DNA from: Saprospiraceae bacterium
Lineage (GTDB): Bacteria > Bacteroidota > Bacteroidia > Chitinophagales > Saprospiraceae
Direction of reading: 5' to 3'
Assembly (NCBI GenBank): GCA_020436935.1
Contig: JAGQWX010000013.1
Span: forward strand, 1 to 64,000
Length of the DNA stretch: 64,000 nucleotides
Part shown: positions 56,557 to 64,000 of the stretch, in pieces
Numbering within the stretch: the first letter of the stretch is position 1
How the letters are laid out: each line of letters opens with the position of its first letter
The notes under the pieces: generated by a model
What the model saw: the letters and a program-made list of their open reading frames with translations, nothing else
Databases searched by the model: none
Told to the model about the DNA's origin: nothing
Translations under genes and position numbers: made by a program

Positions 56557-57699
56557 TCAAACTCCATCACTTCGCAGGGTAAGTCTCAGGCTGAGATATC
56601 CAATTCCTCCTGCGACAATGGAAGAAATCAATATGATGAATTTGGCACTATTGATCAATGTCGGCTCGTCAAAAGCGAGTAAGGTGATGAATATAGACAT
56701 GGTAAAACCAATGCCTCCTAAGAATCCGACGCCCAACACGGATTTCCAATTGATGTCATCCGGAAGATTGCTGATCTTTAATTTGACAGCCAAATAAGCC
56801 ATCAAAAAGATGCCCATAGGTTTACCGAGGATGAGTCCTGAACCTATGCCTATGCTATAAGCCGCTGTGAAAACATGGCCCAGATTTCCACTCAATGGGA
56901 TGGCTGTATTTGCCAGTGCAAAGACCGGAAGCACAAAAAATGCAACGGGTTTGTGCAAAAAGTTTTGCAGGATATAGGAGGTGGATTTTTCGCCTCCATC
57001 GCCGAATGGGATGGCAAATGCCAACAAAACCCCGGTGATGGTCGCATGAACGCCTGAGTTGAGCATAAAGTACCACATGGCTATTCCGGCCATCAGATAT
57101 GGGATCAGATTCCTCACCTTCAATCTATTGAGGACCAATAGTCCCAGAAAAATGCCCAGGGCCCAAAGGAGATTGCTCCAGATGATGGTTTTGGTGTAAA
57201 ATAGGGCTATAATAATAATAGCACCTAGGTCGTCAATGACGGCTAGCGCAGTAAGAAATACTTTGAGTGAGGTGGGAACCCTGTTGCCAAGAAGGGATAA
57301 AATACCCAAGGCAAAAGCAATGTCAGTAGCCATGGGAATACCTGCCCCCGATTGGGTATCTGTACCATAGTTGAAGTACATGTACAGACCGGCAGGCACA
57401 ACAATACCACCAACAGCTGCAAACAATGGCAACATGGCATCTCTCAGACTGGCAAGCTCTCCGATGTAGATTTCTCTTTCCAACTCCAGGCCGATCAATA
57501 GAAAAAAGACCGTCATAAGGCCATCATTGATCCAGTGCTCTATGCTATGCCCTGCATACATAGTCTGCCAAAAGCTTACGTATGCCTCACCGAAGCCAAC
57601 GTTTGTCAAAATAAGGGAAATTGCAGTGCATGCGATCAACAAAAGACCTCCTGCTCTTTCGCTTTCAAAGAAGTCTGTAAAAAGTTTTGTCAGCAACAT
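56557..57699 (-). CDS. nhaA: Na+/H+ antiporter NhaA
   Basis: A 380-residue NhaA antiporter that exchanges Na+ (or Li+) for H+ across the inner membrane. Key residues match the E. coli protein: D126 in IPMATDIAFALG, and the D156-D157 pair in VIDDLGAIIIIALFY. It begins with FFESERAGGLLLIACT and holds GLELEREIY and GKPMGIFLMAYLAVKL. Length is normal. A single gene, 73 bases upstream of DinB on the same strand, with nothing to show regulation. Confidence 0.95.
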   Translation of the reverse strand: MLLTKLFTDFFESERAGGLLLIACTAISLILTNVGFGEAYVSFWQTMYAGHSIEHWINDGLMTVFFLLIGLELEREIYIGELASLRDAMLPLFAAVGGIVVPAGLYMYFNYGTDTQSGAGIPMATDIAFALGILSLLGNRVPTSLKVFLTALAVIDDLGAIIIIALFYTKTIIWSNLLWALGIFLGLLVLNRLKVRNLIPYLMAGIAMWYFMLNSGVHATITGVLLAFAIPFGDGGEKSTSYILQNFLHKPVAFFVLPVFALANTAIPLSGNLGHVFTAAYSIGIGSGLILGKPMGIFLMAYLAVKLKISNLPDDINWKSVLGVGFLGGIGFTMSIFITLLAFDEPTLINSAKFIILISSIVAGGIGYLSLRLTLRSDGV

Positions 57700-57772
57700 A
57701 TCCTATCAACGATCTAAACCGGCCTATGTTTGATCGTCAGGTGTTTAATACTGATTTATAGGATAAAGAACT

Positions 57773-58240
57773 TTATTTAACAAGTTTGGTCAATGCCAAA
57801 ATGGTACCCGTATGATATCCTTCGTGGTAAAGCAGGAACTCAATGGCTTCGTCTATGGACTGTATCTCAATATCATACACCCTTAGGATATTTGGAGATG
57901 GCGTGTATGCTCCGTATGATGATCCAGAATAATCTTCATTCAGAAAATCTATAGATTCCTTAAAATCTGCTTTTATCTTTTGGATCTCCGGGAGAGAAAG
58001 GAATCGGTCAGGCTTTGTATTGGTAGAAAATGGTGTATAAAAATCCATGGACAACTTTGGTTCAAGACCGGCCCGCAAATAACAAAGGGCTTGCTGTGCG
58101 CAAATCAAATGCGCCAGATTCCAGGCTATGTTGTTGTTGAAACCTTCAGGCACTTTATTTAATTGGTTTTCATTAAGGTCTTCTATCTGAGCCAGAATAA
58201 AATGTCTTACCTTTTTTAACTTGTCAATTTTTGAATCCAT
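57773..58240 (-). CDS. DinB-family (four-helix, metal-binding) protein
   Basis: Start taken at MDSKIDKLKKVRHFI (58240). The four-helix DinB fold is recognised by IAWNLAHLICAQQAL (first His) and YHEGYHTGTILAL (two His near the end), which together bind a divalent metal. In related proteins these act in thiol transfer or hydrolysis; the substrate is unknown. It lies in a run of minus-strand housekeeping genes. Confidence 0.82.
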   Translation of the reverse strand: MDSKIDKLKKVRHFILAQIEDLNENQLNKVPEGFNNNIAWNLAHLICAQQALCYLRAGLEPKLSMDFYTPFSTNTKPDRFLSLPEIQKIKADFKESIDFLNEDYSGSSYGAYTPSPNILRVYDIEIQSIDEAIEFLLYHEGYHTGTILALTKLVK

Positions 58241-58350
58241 TACTGTCCTTTTCCAGCCACAAAATTGCAACCAAATCAACACGGATTAAGGGGGCGAATT
58301 GGCCAATTTCACTTGTGTTTTAAGACAAGGATAAAAATGCAAAAAGTCTT

Positions 58351-58809
58351 CTATTCCTCAGTACCATTTAATTGTTCTGCCAATCCTATAAGAATGCCTT
58401 CGACACCTCTGATGTAGCAAAGTTTGTACATGTTCTCGTAATTGACAATTTCTCCGACCAAAGCAGCTCCATATTTTTTGAGCCTTTCAACAAGTTCTAC
58501 CACATTGCTGACGGCGAACATGACGCGCAAATAACCGTAGGCGTTAACAGGGGCATTGCGATGGTCATTAAGTGGTTCGGGATAGATGTATTGACACAAT
58601 TCCAACTTGCTGTGTCCATCAGGAGTCACCATCATGGCTATTTCTACCACCTGGTCTGGTACTCCCGTGACGAGTCCTGACCATTCTCCTTCAATTTTTG
58701 CCCTTCCCTGTAATGTCAGACCAATTGCTTCGAAAAAGGCTATAGCATTGTCCAATGATTCTACTACAATGCCCATATTGTCCATGCGCAAAAGTGTGCT
58801 TTGTTCCAT
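58351..58809 (-). CDS. VOC/glyoxalase-fold protein
   Basis: Start taken at MEQSTLLRMDNMGIVV (58809). Two beta-alpha-beta-beta-beta modules: MDNMGIVVESLDNAIAFFEAIGL, then HSKLELCQY; YGYLRVMFAVSNVVELVERLKKYGAALVGEI, then YKLCYIRGVEGILIGLAEQL. Glu residues (LELCQY) could bind metal, but the first usual His is Asn or Met, so it may be a binding protein rather than an enzyme. Its start is 8 bases after the membrane-protein stop, so the two are co-transcribed. Confidence 0.82.
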   Translation of the reverse strand: MEQSTLLRMDNMGIVVESLDNAIAFFEAIGLTLQGRAKIEGEWSGLVTGVPDQVVEIAMMVTPDGHSKLELCQYIYPEPLNDHRNAPVNAYGYLRVMFAVSNVVELVERLKKYGAALVGEIVNYENMYKLCYIRGVEGILIGLAEQLNGTEE

Positions 58810-58816
58810 GATCGGG

Positions 58817-59392
58817 TTAATAATGATTTTTTGAAATTGAATAATATAAATAGCTCCCAAACAGAATTTCAATGATGCCTCCGGTCATTGCAACACTTGC
58901 AGGTCCGATACCAATATAAAAAAGCAGAAATGCCGTCAGTGCGAGGACGCCTCCAAAAAGCCAATATGTTTTTAACCCATAAATGGTATTAAAAGTCAAA
59001 TAACGTCCTCCAATGATCAACATCATGGCCAGAAAAAATAAGTTTTCGTCCTGCTTTGCCAACAAAAAAGCCAGTGGTATACATAATAACATGAAGACAG
59101 TTCCCTCTAGTGCCAGCTTTCCCAATGGATTGCTTTTATCATGGTTTCCTCTAAATCCCAGGAGTTTGAGCATTGCCATAGATAGTGGCTGGATCAGCAT
59201 TCCACCAAAAAAAAGTGCCCACATGCCATACATAGCAGATGAATAATTGCCTATGGCAGATGCAACGACCCAAATGGTTCCAGAGACCAGAGCTCCAATG
59301 GCGCCATTGCCATATGCATTGCGCATATCCTCTTGAGCAAATGCTATGGCGTCCTTGGTTTGATTTAATTCGGTTGAAGGTTTTAGTGACAT
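58817..59392 (-). CDS. Six-segment membrane protein (possibly DUF7010)
   Basis: A 191-residue protein with about six hydrophobic segments (ALVSGTIWVVASAI, MWALFFGGMLIQPLSMAML, GTVFMLLCIPLAFLLA, LFFLAMMLIIGG, YWLFGGVLALTAFLLFYIG, AVAMTGG-like end). AQEDMRNAYGNGAIGALVSG at the start recalls the DUF7010 family; that match is from memory. No function is known. Followed by the VOC gene in the same transcript. Confidence 0.6.
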   Translation of the reverse strand: MSLKPSTELNQTKDAIAFAQEDMRNAYGNGAIGALVSGTIWVVASAIGNYSSAMYGMWALFFGGMLIQPLSMAMLKLLGFRGNHDKSNPLGKLALEGTVFMLLCIPLAFLLAKQDENLFFLAMMLIIGGRYLTFNTIYGLKTYWLFGGVLALTAFLLFYIGIGPASVAMTGGIIEILFGSYLYYSISKNHY

Positions 59393-59547
59393 AAATGTTG
59401 ACTGTTAGTGTATCTTAAGGAGGTGAATGATCGTATTGTTATCGGAAATTGGAATGAACCAAATCGATAAATTTTGGTGTGAAAATTACGTATTTTTTTT
59501 AGAAACTTTTTCGAAGGTTCTATCCCATTTTCGGCCGGACCAACTTC

Positions 59548-59574
59548 ATATACTTATCGGAAATAGAAGTATCC
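59548..59574. repeat. Solo end of the TATACTTATCGG element family
   Basis: ATATACTTATCGGAAATAG then AAGTATCC matches the left end of the 30523 copy; no right end was found in the next 170 bases. The gap 59393-59734 is otherwise empty except for a hairpin. Confidence 0.6.
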
Positions 59575-59629
59575 AATGAATATCATCAGCCTTATTTTAT
59601 TGAAAATATAATCTGAAAGTTTCTAAAAG

Positions 59630-59664
59630 AAAATGGCAATGATCTTTAAGACCACCGCCATTTT
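59630..59664. terminator. Hairpin after the symporter gene
   Basis: AAAATGGC (59630-59637) pairs with GCCATTTT (59657-59664), with T-runs on both sides, about 70 bases past the symporter stop (minus strand). Confidence 0.5.
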
Positions 59665-59734
59665 TTATTTTATCGTAACTGTTCAGCTATATCCAATTTT
59701 GATCAAAAATGGTCTATTTTATCTTAAACCAATT

Positions 59735-61351
59735 CTAACCTCTGAAATAAACCAGAATAGAAATGATGACTACCGCAAGTACTACAGATACAAGGATATC
59801 GACCATGGAGTAACTGTTTTTTGCTGCAGTTTTTTGTTCAGCTGTCAATGTTCCAAAAGTAAGACCGGCAATCTGACTTTCTGCAGGTGGAGCCGTCATC
59901 AAACTGACCGCTATACAAACCACAACACATGCCAAAAACATGAATACAGCCATATGGGCAAAATTGATGGTGGCGAAATCGTGCCAGATTCCGCTACCTC
60001 CCTCATCCATGCCCAATTCTGCAATGATCCTCAATGTGCCCATGATCAAACCAAAGAAAAGGGTTGCAATCGCCCCCTGAGCATTGATTCTTTTCCATAA
60101 TATACCAAGAAGGAAAACACAAGTTATGGGCGGTGCAATATATGATTGAACACTCTGCAGGTAATTGTATAAAACTCCGCCACCAATTTTTTGCATGATG
60201 GGGATCCACAACATGCCCAGAATAACTATGAAGCCAGTAGCCACCTTTCCAATGTTTACCAGTCGTTTTTCTGGTGTGTTTGGATTTAATTTTTTAAAGA
60301 TATCCACTGTAAAAAGAGTCGATGCAGAATTGAATACTGAGGCCAACGAAGACATCAATGCCGCCATCAATCCACCAGCTACCAACCCTTTAATTCCAGC
60401 AGGCAACAAATGTTGGACCATTGCCGGGAAAACCTGGTCTGATTTATCATAGTCGAGCACACCTTTCAACTTCAAACCATAGGCAATGATACCCGGTAAT
60501 AAAAAGATGAACACAGGAAGTATCTTAAGATATGCCCCAAAAATAGCACCTCTCCTGCCTATCTCAATGTTGTGCGCTGCCAGCGTACGTTGCACTATAT
60601 ACTGATCCGTACACCAATACCATATACCGACAACGGCACCGCCAAATACCAGCCCTGTCCATGGATAATCCGGATCAGACGATGGTCTCCACATATTAAA
60701 ATGTTCGCTGCCAACGGTCGCCCTCAATTCTCCAAATCCTCCTATTGCCTGCAATCCCAGATAAGTAATAAAGACCGAACCGAGGATAAGCACCACCGTC
60801 TGGAAAGTCTCTGTATAAACTACAGCCCTCATACCGCCAAGGATGGTGTATAAACCTGTAAGCACAACAATGCCTATCGCTCCATACAGAAAAGGGATAT
60901 TCAACAATTGCGATACCACAATACCTCCTGCATAAATGGTGACGCTCACTTTGGTCAAAACATAACCAACGATAGAAAATATTGATAAAAACCACCTTGA
61001 CCTGGAATCAAATCTTTTCTCTAAGAATTCCGGCATTGTAAAGGCCCCGCTCCGCATGTAAAACGGCAAAAACAGCCATCCCAGCAAAAGCACGATCCAC
61101 GCATGCAATTCATAATGAGCCATTGGCATACCTGATTCAGCACCTGAACCTGCCAGACCAACTACGTGCTCAGAACCAATATTTGACGCAAAAATCGATG
61201 CACCAATTACAAACCAACCGATGTTTTTACCGGCCAGAAAATATTCTTCAGTTGTATCGTTTTTTTGCCTTGTCACCCAAAAGGCAATTCCCAGAAGGAT
61301 GATGAAGTACCCTGACAGTACGACCCAATCTAATGTGGCAAATGTTGTCAT
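59735..61351 (-). CDS. Sodium:solute symporter (SLC5/SSS), sugar type
   Basis: Start taken at MTTFATLDWVVLSGYF (61351). A 538-residue symporter with about 14 membrane segments, close to the bacterial Na+/galactose transporter vSGLT. Visible blocks: EEYFLAGKNIGWFVIGASIFASNIGSEHVVGLAGSG (Na+ and sugar path), YEMHAW-like YELHAWIVLLLGW, GGMRAVVYTETFQT, WYWCTDQYIVQRTLAA, MSSLASVFNSASTLFTVDIFKK. It imports a sugar or uronate with Na+. The AAACG repeats upstream (61505-61549) look like LacI-type operators. It may serve the SusCD pair that follows on the same strand upstream. Confidence 0.9.
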   Translation of the reverse strand: MTTFATLDWVVLSGYFIILLGIAFWVTRQKNDTTEEYFLAGKNIGWFVIGASIFASNIGSEHVVGLAGSGAESGMPMAHYELHAWIVLLLGWLFLPFYMRSGAFTMPEFLEKRFDSRSRWFLSIFSIVGYVLTKVSVTIYAGGIVVSQLLNIPFLYGAIGIVVLTGLYTILGGMRAVVYTETFQTVVLILGSVFITYLGLQAIGGFGELRATVGSEHFNMWRPSSDPDYPWTGLVFGGAVVGIWYWCTDQYIVQRTLAAHNIEIGRRGAIFGAYLKILPVFIFLLPGIIAYGLKLKGVLDYDKSDQVFPAMVQHLLPAGIKGLVAGGLMAALMSSLASVFNSASTLFTVDIFKKLNPNTPEKRLVNIGKVATGFIVILGMLWIPIMQKIGGGVLYNYLQSVQSYIAPPITCVFLLGILWKRINAQGAIATLFFGLIMGTLRIIAELGMDEGGSGIWHDFATINFAHMAVFMFLACVVVCIAVSLMTAPPAESQIAGLTFGTLTAEQKTAAKNSYSMVDILVSVVLAVVIISILVYFRG

Positions 61352-61504
61352 AAAGAAGTTGTTTTGATTTGAAATTTTCGTAAAAGCAAACAAATAAACA
61401 AACTTATTTGATCAATAAGAAAAATATGTGAAGCATTAAACGGGTATGTTGAATTTGCAACAATATTCTTAAAATTTCATGGTTGGGGGAGAGGCAAAAT
61501 GAAT

Positions 61505-61549
61505 TAAACGTTTTTAAACGTTTTTAAACGTTTAAAAACGCTTAAAAAC
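61505..61549. promoter_or_regulatory. AAACGTTT repeats, candidate LacI-type operators
   Basis: Five AAACG units follow one another at 10-base steps (61506-61549), three in the form AAACGTTT. A centre of CG between A and T runs is the classic LacI-family operator core, and 10-base spacing puts the units on one face of the helix. It lies about 155 bases before the symporter start. Confidence 0.5.
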
Positions 61550-61591
61550 GGATATATAATTGATATTCAGTATTTTATGGGGTTTATCAAC

Positions 61592-61625
61592 AAAAAGTGG
61601 TCAGACGCACGTCTGACCACTTTTT
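61592..61625. terminator. Strong bidirectional hairpin
   Basis: AAAAAGTGGTCAGAC (61592-61606) pairs perfectly with GTCTGACCACTTTTT (61611-61625) around GCAC. A/T runs on both sides allow it to work on either strand. Confidence 0.75.
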
Positions 61626-61642
61626 GACTAAAGCACAAAAAA

Positions 61643-61672
61643 AACCGGGTGAAGTTCACAATCCACCCGGTT
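61643..61672 (-). terminator. Rho-independent terminator of the second susCD operon
   Basis: On the minus strand AACCGGGTG (61672-61664) and CACCCGGTT (61651-61643) form the stem, followed by a run of eight T. It lies about 110 bases past the susD stop and in front of the second hairpin at 61592-61625. Confidence 0.85.
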
Positions 61673-61782
61673 AAAATTCACATCTAAAATTGAAATTCTT
61701 TTTCTTAAGACTTATAGCAATAAACTTTTTTATTTCAACCTAGATCGATTCTGAATTTGTAAAATGCTCTCACAATGCTTTA

Positions 61783-63594
61783 TTAGTAACCAGGGTTCTG
61801 AGGGAAGGCCGGACCTTCTACCACCCTGTCGATTTGTGATTGTGGAATTGGTCTGAGCGCATGGAAGTCCTGGATATTAGGCGCAGCCTCAGGGTTCCAA
61901 AGTTTTACTCTTCTGACCAATGATTTGGTTCTTACCAAGTCGTGCCATCTCATCCACTCACCAAAAAGCTCTCTGGTTCTTTCATCAAGGATGAAGTCAA
62001 TGTCGACATCGTTTGCTGTGATTTCCATGGCCGTTGCTGCTGCTGCGTTTTGCTCAGCAGTATTGGTTTTGCGGAATGCAGCACGTCTTCTGATGACGTT
62101 GAGCAATTCTGCTGCTTTGGCCTTATCTCCAGCCTGGAGATATGCTTCGGCACCGATCAGATACACTTCTGCAAATCTTGTGATGACCACTGGCCTTGTT
62201 GAGGGGTCATTGATGTTTGTACCCCTGCTTGGATCCATAAACTTCTTTAAAGCAGGGAAGATATCTGACTTCCACATGCTTGGTGTGACCACGATTCCTT
62301 TGAAAGGTCTTGTACCAATAAACTGTGGTGCACCTTCAACCTCAAAATCAGGGAACCAAACCGCAGTATCCACACCAACAGTCAAGGTATAACCAAATCC
62401 TCTTTTGTTGTTGGCGGCAGTAGCTGAGTTGGTAATGGCTGTATTGGCTATGTAGGTGGTATAAAATGAACTAGCAAATCTTGAATCAATGTCTCTGTTC
62501 ACAAAAGCTTGTTCCATGAAATATTGTTTTCCAGCATTAGATCCGGAGCTTGCTTTGATGGAGTTTGGACGCATCCTTATGTAAGGTCTTCCATAAAATG
62601 CATCCCTTACCATACCCGCTGGTGCAGCGTTGGTCAATACGCCAGATGCATTGAGATAAGAATTCAACCCGGATACAGCAGGGTAGTTCCAGTTGGTAAA
62701 CCAAGGAGTAAGGTTTTGTGCAGCTCCACCGGAAGCAGCTCCACCCACTGTATAATAACCAAACTTTGGATCATTGGTATGATCACTAACAAACATGGTC
62801 TCTTTACCATAGTCATTTGCCGGAACAAAAGCGTCGGCAAAATCCTGCCAAAGGTCCAAGCCGTATGTTGCTTTCTCTGCGATGATCTCACTGCACAACT
62901 TAGCAGCTTCTGCATAATCTGCCTGGCTGTTGGTTTGCCATCCTCTGGTCAACAAAGCTTTGGCAAGGAAAAATTTAGCTACAGGTTTTGTCGCTGCTTT
63001 ACCCAAAAATGGAGCTGTTGGTTTATCAGGAAGGTCTGCGGTTGCATCTCTAAAATCCTGAATGACTTGCTCATACACTTTTGACGCAGGGTCTCTTTGT
63101 GCTGCCTGTGAAGCAGTTGTAATAAATTCTGTATGTAATGGAACATCGCCCCATGTTTGAACAAGATAGAAATACCAAAAACCTCTGAGGAATTTTGCCT
63201 GAGCCAGGTATTGTTTTTTGATATTTTCCGGCTCATTGATTTCTGCACCAAATTTCAATACACCATTCAGGGTGTTGATATCAGTGAAGGCTACGCCCCA
63301 GGCAGAACCAAAGTTGGTGGAATTGAGACCATTGTAGGTATAAGCTGTACCACCGCCGGCACTGGCACCTCTGACAATCTCGTCAGTACCTGCCATCATT
63401 TCAACGGTAAAACCTTCTGTTCCCCATTGACCTCTGATGTCATTGTAAACTCCGGCTATACCTCCCAATACACCAGCTGCACTGTTGAATAAAGAAGGTA
63501 CAATTTGTGATTGTGGGTGCTCCTCAAGGATGTCTCCACAACCAAATGAAGAAAAAATCAGAACAGCTAATATTGATAATTGTATTTTTTTCAT
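61783..63594 (-). CDS. SusD/RagB outer-membrane glycan-binding lipoprotein, second locus
   Basis: A 603-residue SusD protein with lipoprotein cysteine C19 (SSFGCGDIL). FLRGFWYFYLVQTWGDVPLHTE, YLIGAEAYLQAGDKAKAAELLNVIRRRAA, FILDERTRELFGEWMRWHDLVRT and the final IPQSQIDRV...NPGY are standard. It differs much from the fructan SusD, so the ligand is different and unknown. It starts 11 bases after the susC stop and ends before a double terminator. Confidence 0.92.
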   Translation of the reverse strand: MKKIQLSILAVLIFSSFGCGDILEEHPQSQIVPSLFNSAAGVLGGIAGVYNDIRGQWGTEGFTVEMMAGTDEIVRGASAGGGTAYTYNGLNSTNFGSAWGVAFTDINTLNGVLKFGAEINEPENIKKQYLAQAKFLRGFWYFYLVQTWGDVPLHTEFITTASQAAQRDPASKVYEQVIQDFRDATADLPDKPTAPFLGKAATKPVAKFFLAKALLTRGWQTNSQADYAEAAKLCSEIIAEKATYGLDLWQDFADAFVPANDYGKETMFVSDHTNDPKFGYYTVGGAASGGAAQNLTPWFTNWNYPAVSGLNSYLNASGVLTNAAPAGMVRDAFYGRPYIRMRPNSIKASSGSNAGKQYFMEQAFVNRDIDSRFASSFYTTYIANTAITNSATAANNKRGFGYTLTVGVDTAVWFPDFEVEGAPQFIGTRPFKGIVVTPSMWKSDIFPALKKFMDPSRGTNINDPSTRPVVITRFAEVYLIGAEAYLQAGDKAKAAELLNVIRRRAAFRKTNTAEQNAAAATAMEITANDVDIDFILDERTRELFGEWMRWHDLVRTKSLVRRVKLWNPEAAPNIQDFHALRPIPQSQIDRVVEGPAFPQNPGY

Positions 63595-63605
63595 TGATCT
63601 AGATT

Positions 63606-64000
63606 TTAAAATTTAAGGTTTACACCAAATGTAAATTGTCTTACAGGTGGGTTATTCAAACTTACTGTAATTTGTCTTCCTGGTACACCATTTCCAATGA
63701 CTTGTCCATTGGCATTACCGTTATTACCTTCAGGATCAATAGCTAAACCCTCTCTTACCAATGGTGAATATATAATGAATGGATTTGTTACGTTGAGGTA
63801 AACTCTTGATCCAGAAATACCCGCCTTCTTAGCAAATGCATTGTTAAATGTGTAACCAAGGTTCATACTTCTCATTTTGATGAATGAACCATCTCTGTAT
63901 TGAAGCACAGAACCAAAGTCAGGAATACCACCGTTTGCATCAGGTCTTGGGAAAGTATTCGATGGATTTTCAGGAGTCCAATAGTCCACTTTATACTGAT
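63606..64000 (-). CDS. SusC/RagA TonB-dependent transporter, C-terminal end only
   Basis: The open frame runs off the right edge of the window. The visible 131 residues are the end of a SusC barrel: YKVDYWTPENPSNTFPRPD, GSFIKMRSMNLGYTF, GSRVYLNVTNPFI, and closing PVRQFTFGVNLKF. YWTPENPSN is a common SusC block before the last strands. It pairs with the SusD just downstream. Confidence 0.92.
   Translation of the reverse strand, partial: QYKVDYWTPENPSNTFPRPDANGGIPDFGSVLQYRDGSFIKMRSMNLGYTFNNAFAKKAGISGSRVYLNVTNPFIIYSPLVREGLAIDPEGNNGNANGQVIGNGVPGRQITVSLNNPPVRQFTFGVNLKF

Noticed and set aside
1-64000. tRNA, rRNA or known riboswitches
   Set aside because: No cloverleaf with TTCGA-type arms, rRNA-like stretch or recognised aptamer core was found by reading; a covariance-model search was not possible.

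Overview
The window is from a Bacteroidota chromosome. It carries two SusC/SusD pairs, a one-protein hybrid two-component regulator, many lipoproteins with a cysteine right after the signal peptide, LytTR and RDD proteins, and a TAnnTTTG-type -7 box. A Saprospiraceae- or Chitinophagales-like lineage is plausible, but that is inference. No rRNA, tRNA, CRISPR array or transposase gene was seen.

Layout. (1) 1-8.5 kb: a beta-propeller lipoprotein; a small redox cluster (CPVC mini-thioredoxin, secreted protein, MarR regulator with four C-terminal cysteines) with repeated palindromic operators; an arylsulfatase broken by one in-frame TAA; a shortened pirin-like protein; a PhyH-type dioxygenase; a TlpA-like thioredoxin. 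(2) 8.9-18.1 kb: an AT-rich accessory island. It holds a Nudix hydrolase overlapping a 1130-residue PLD/SF2-helicase/DUF3427/S24-peptidase fusion, then a DEAH helicase with two membrane segments. Around them lie gene remains: two pieces of the same membrane-protein type, a decayed copy of the gene at 30.8 kb, and an AbiEii-type toxin gene that has lost its middle while its DUF6922-like partner is intact. (3) 18.2-30.3 kb, minus strand: a fructan utilisation locus with GH32, SusD, SusC, fructokinase, sugar MFS transporter and a hybrid sensor with a sugar-binding-protein-like domain. (4) 30.8-33.2 kb: a CsgG-like secreted protein divergent from an HTH protein. (5) 33.2-40.4 kb: a glucuronate locus (mannonate dehydratase, SDR oxidoreductase, GH67 alpha-glucuronidase, KDPG aldolase) with a divergent LacI regulator and a ten-unit tandem repeat. 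(6) 40.4-48.1 kb: two large surface proteins and a lone LytTR regulator. (7) 48.4-53.4 kb: two membrane histidine kinases and a NarL-type response regulator; a matching palindrome lies upstream of both kinases. (8) 53.7-61.4 kb: a hollowed-out gene, RDD protein, NhaA, DinB, VOC protein, a membrane protein and an SLC5-type symporter. (9) 61.5-64 kb: a second SusD and the end of its SusC.

How it fits together. Fructan is captured by SusCD, cut by GH32, imported by the MFS permease and phosphorylated by the PfkB kinase, probably under the hybrid sensor. GH67 releases glucuronate from xylan side chains; the reductase, dehydratase and aldolase cover most of the route to pyruvate and glyceraldehyde-3-phosphate. 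Uronate isomerase and KDG kinase are not in the window.

A family of short elements with about 26-bp terminal inverted repeats (TATACTTATCGGAAA...) sits between gene modules at seven places. Together with three genes that kept both ends but lost the middle, it suggests repeat-linked rearrangement. All calls come from reading the sequence; no database search was run.
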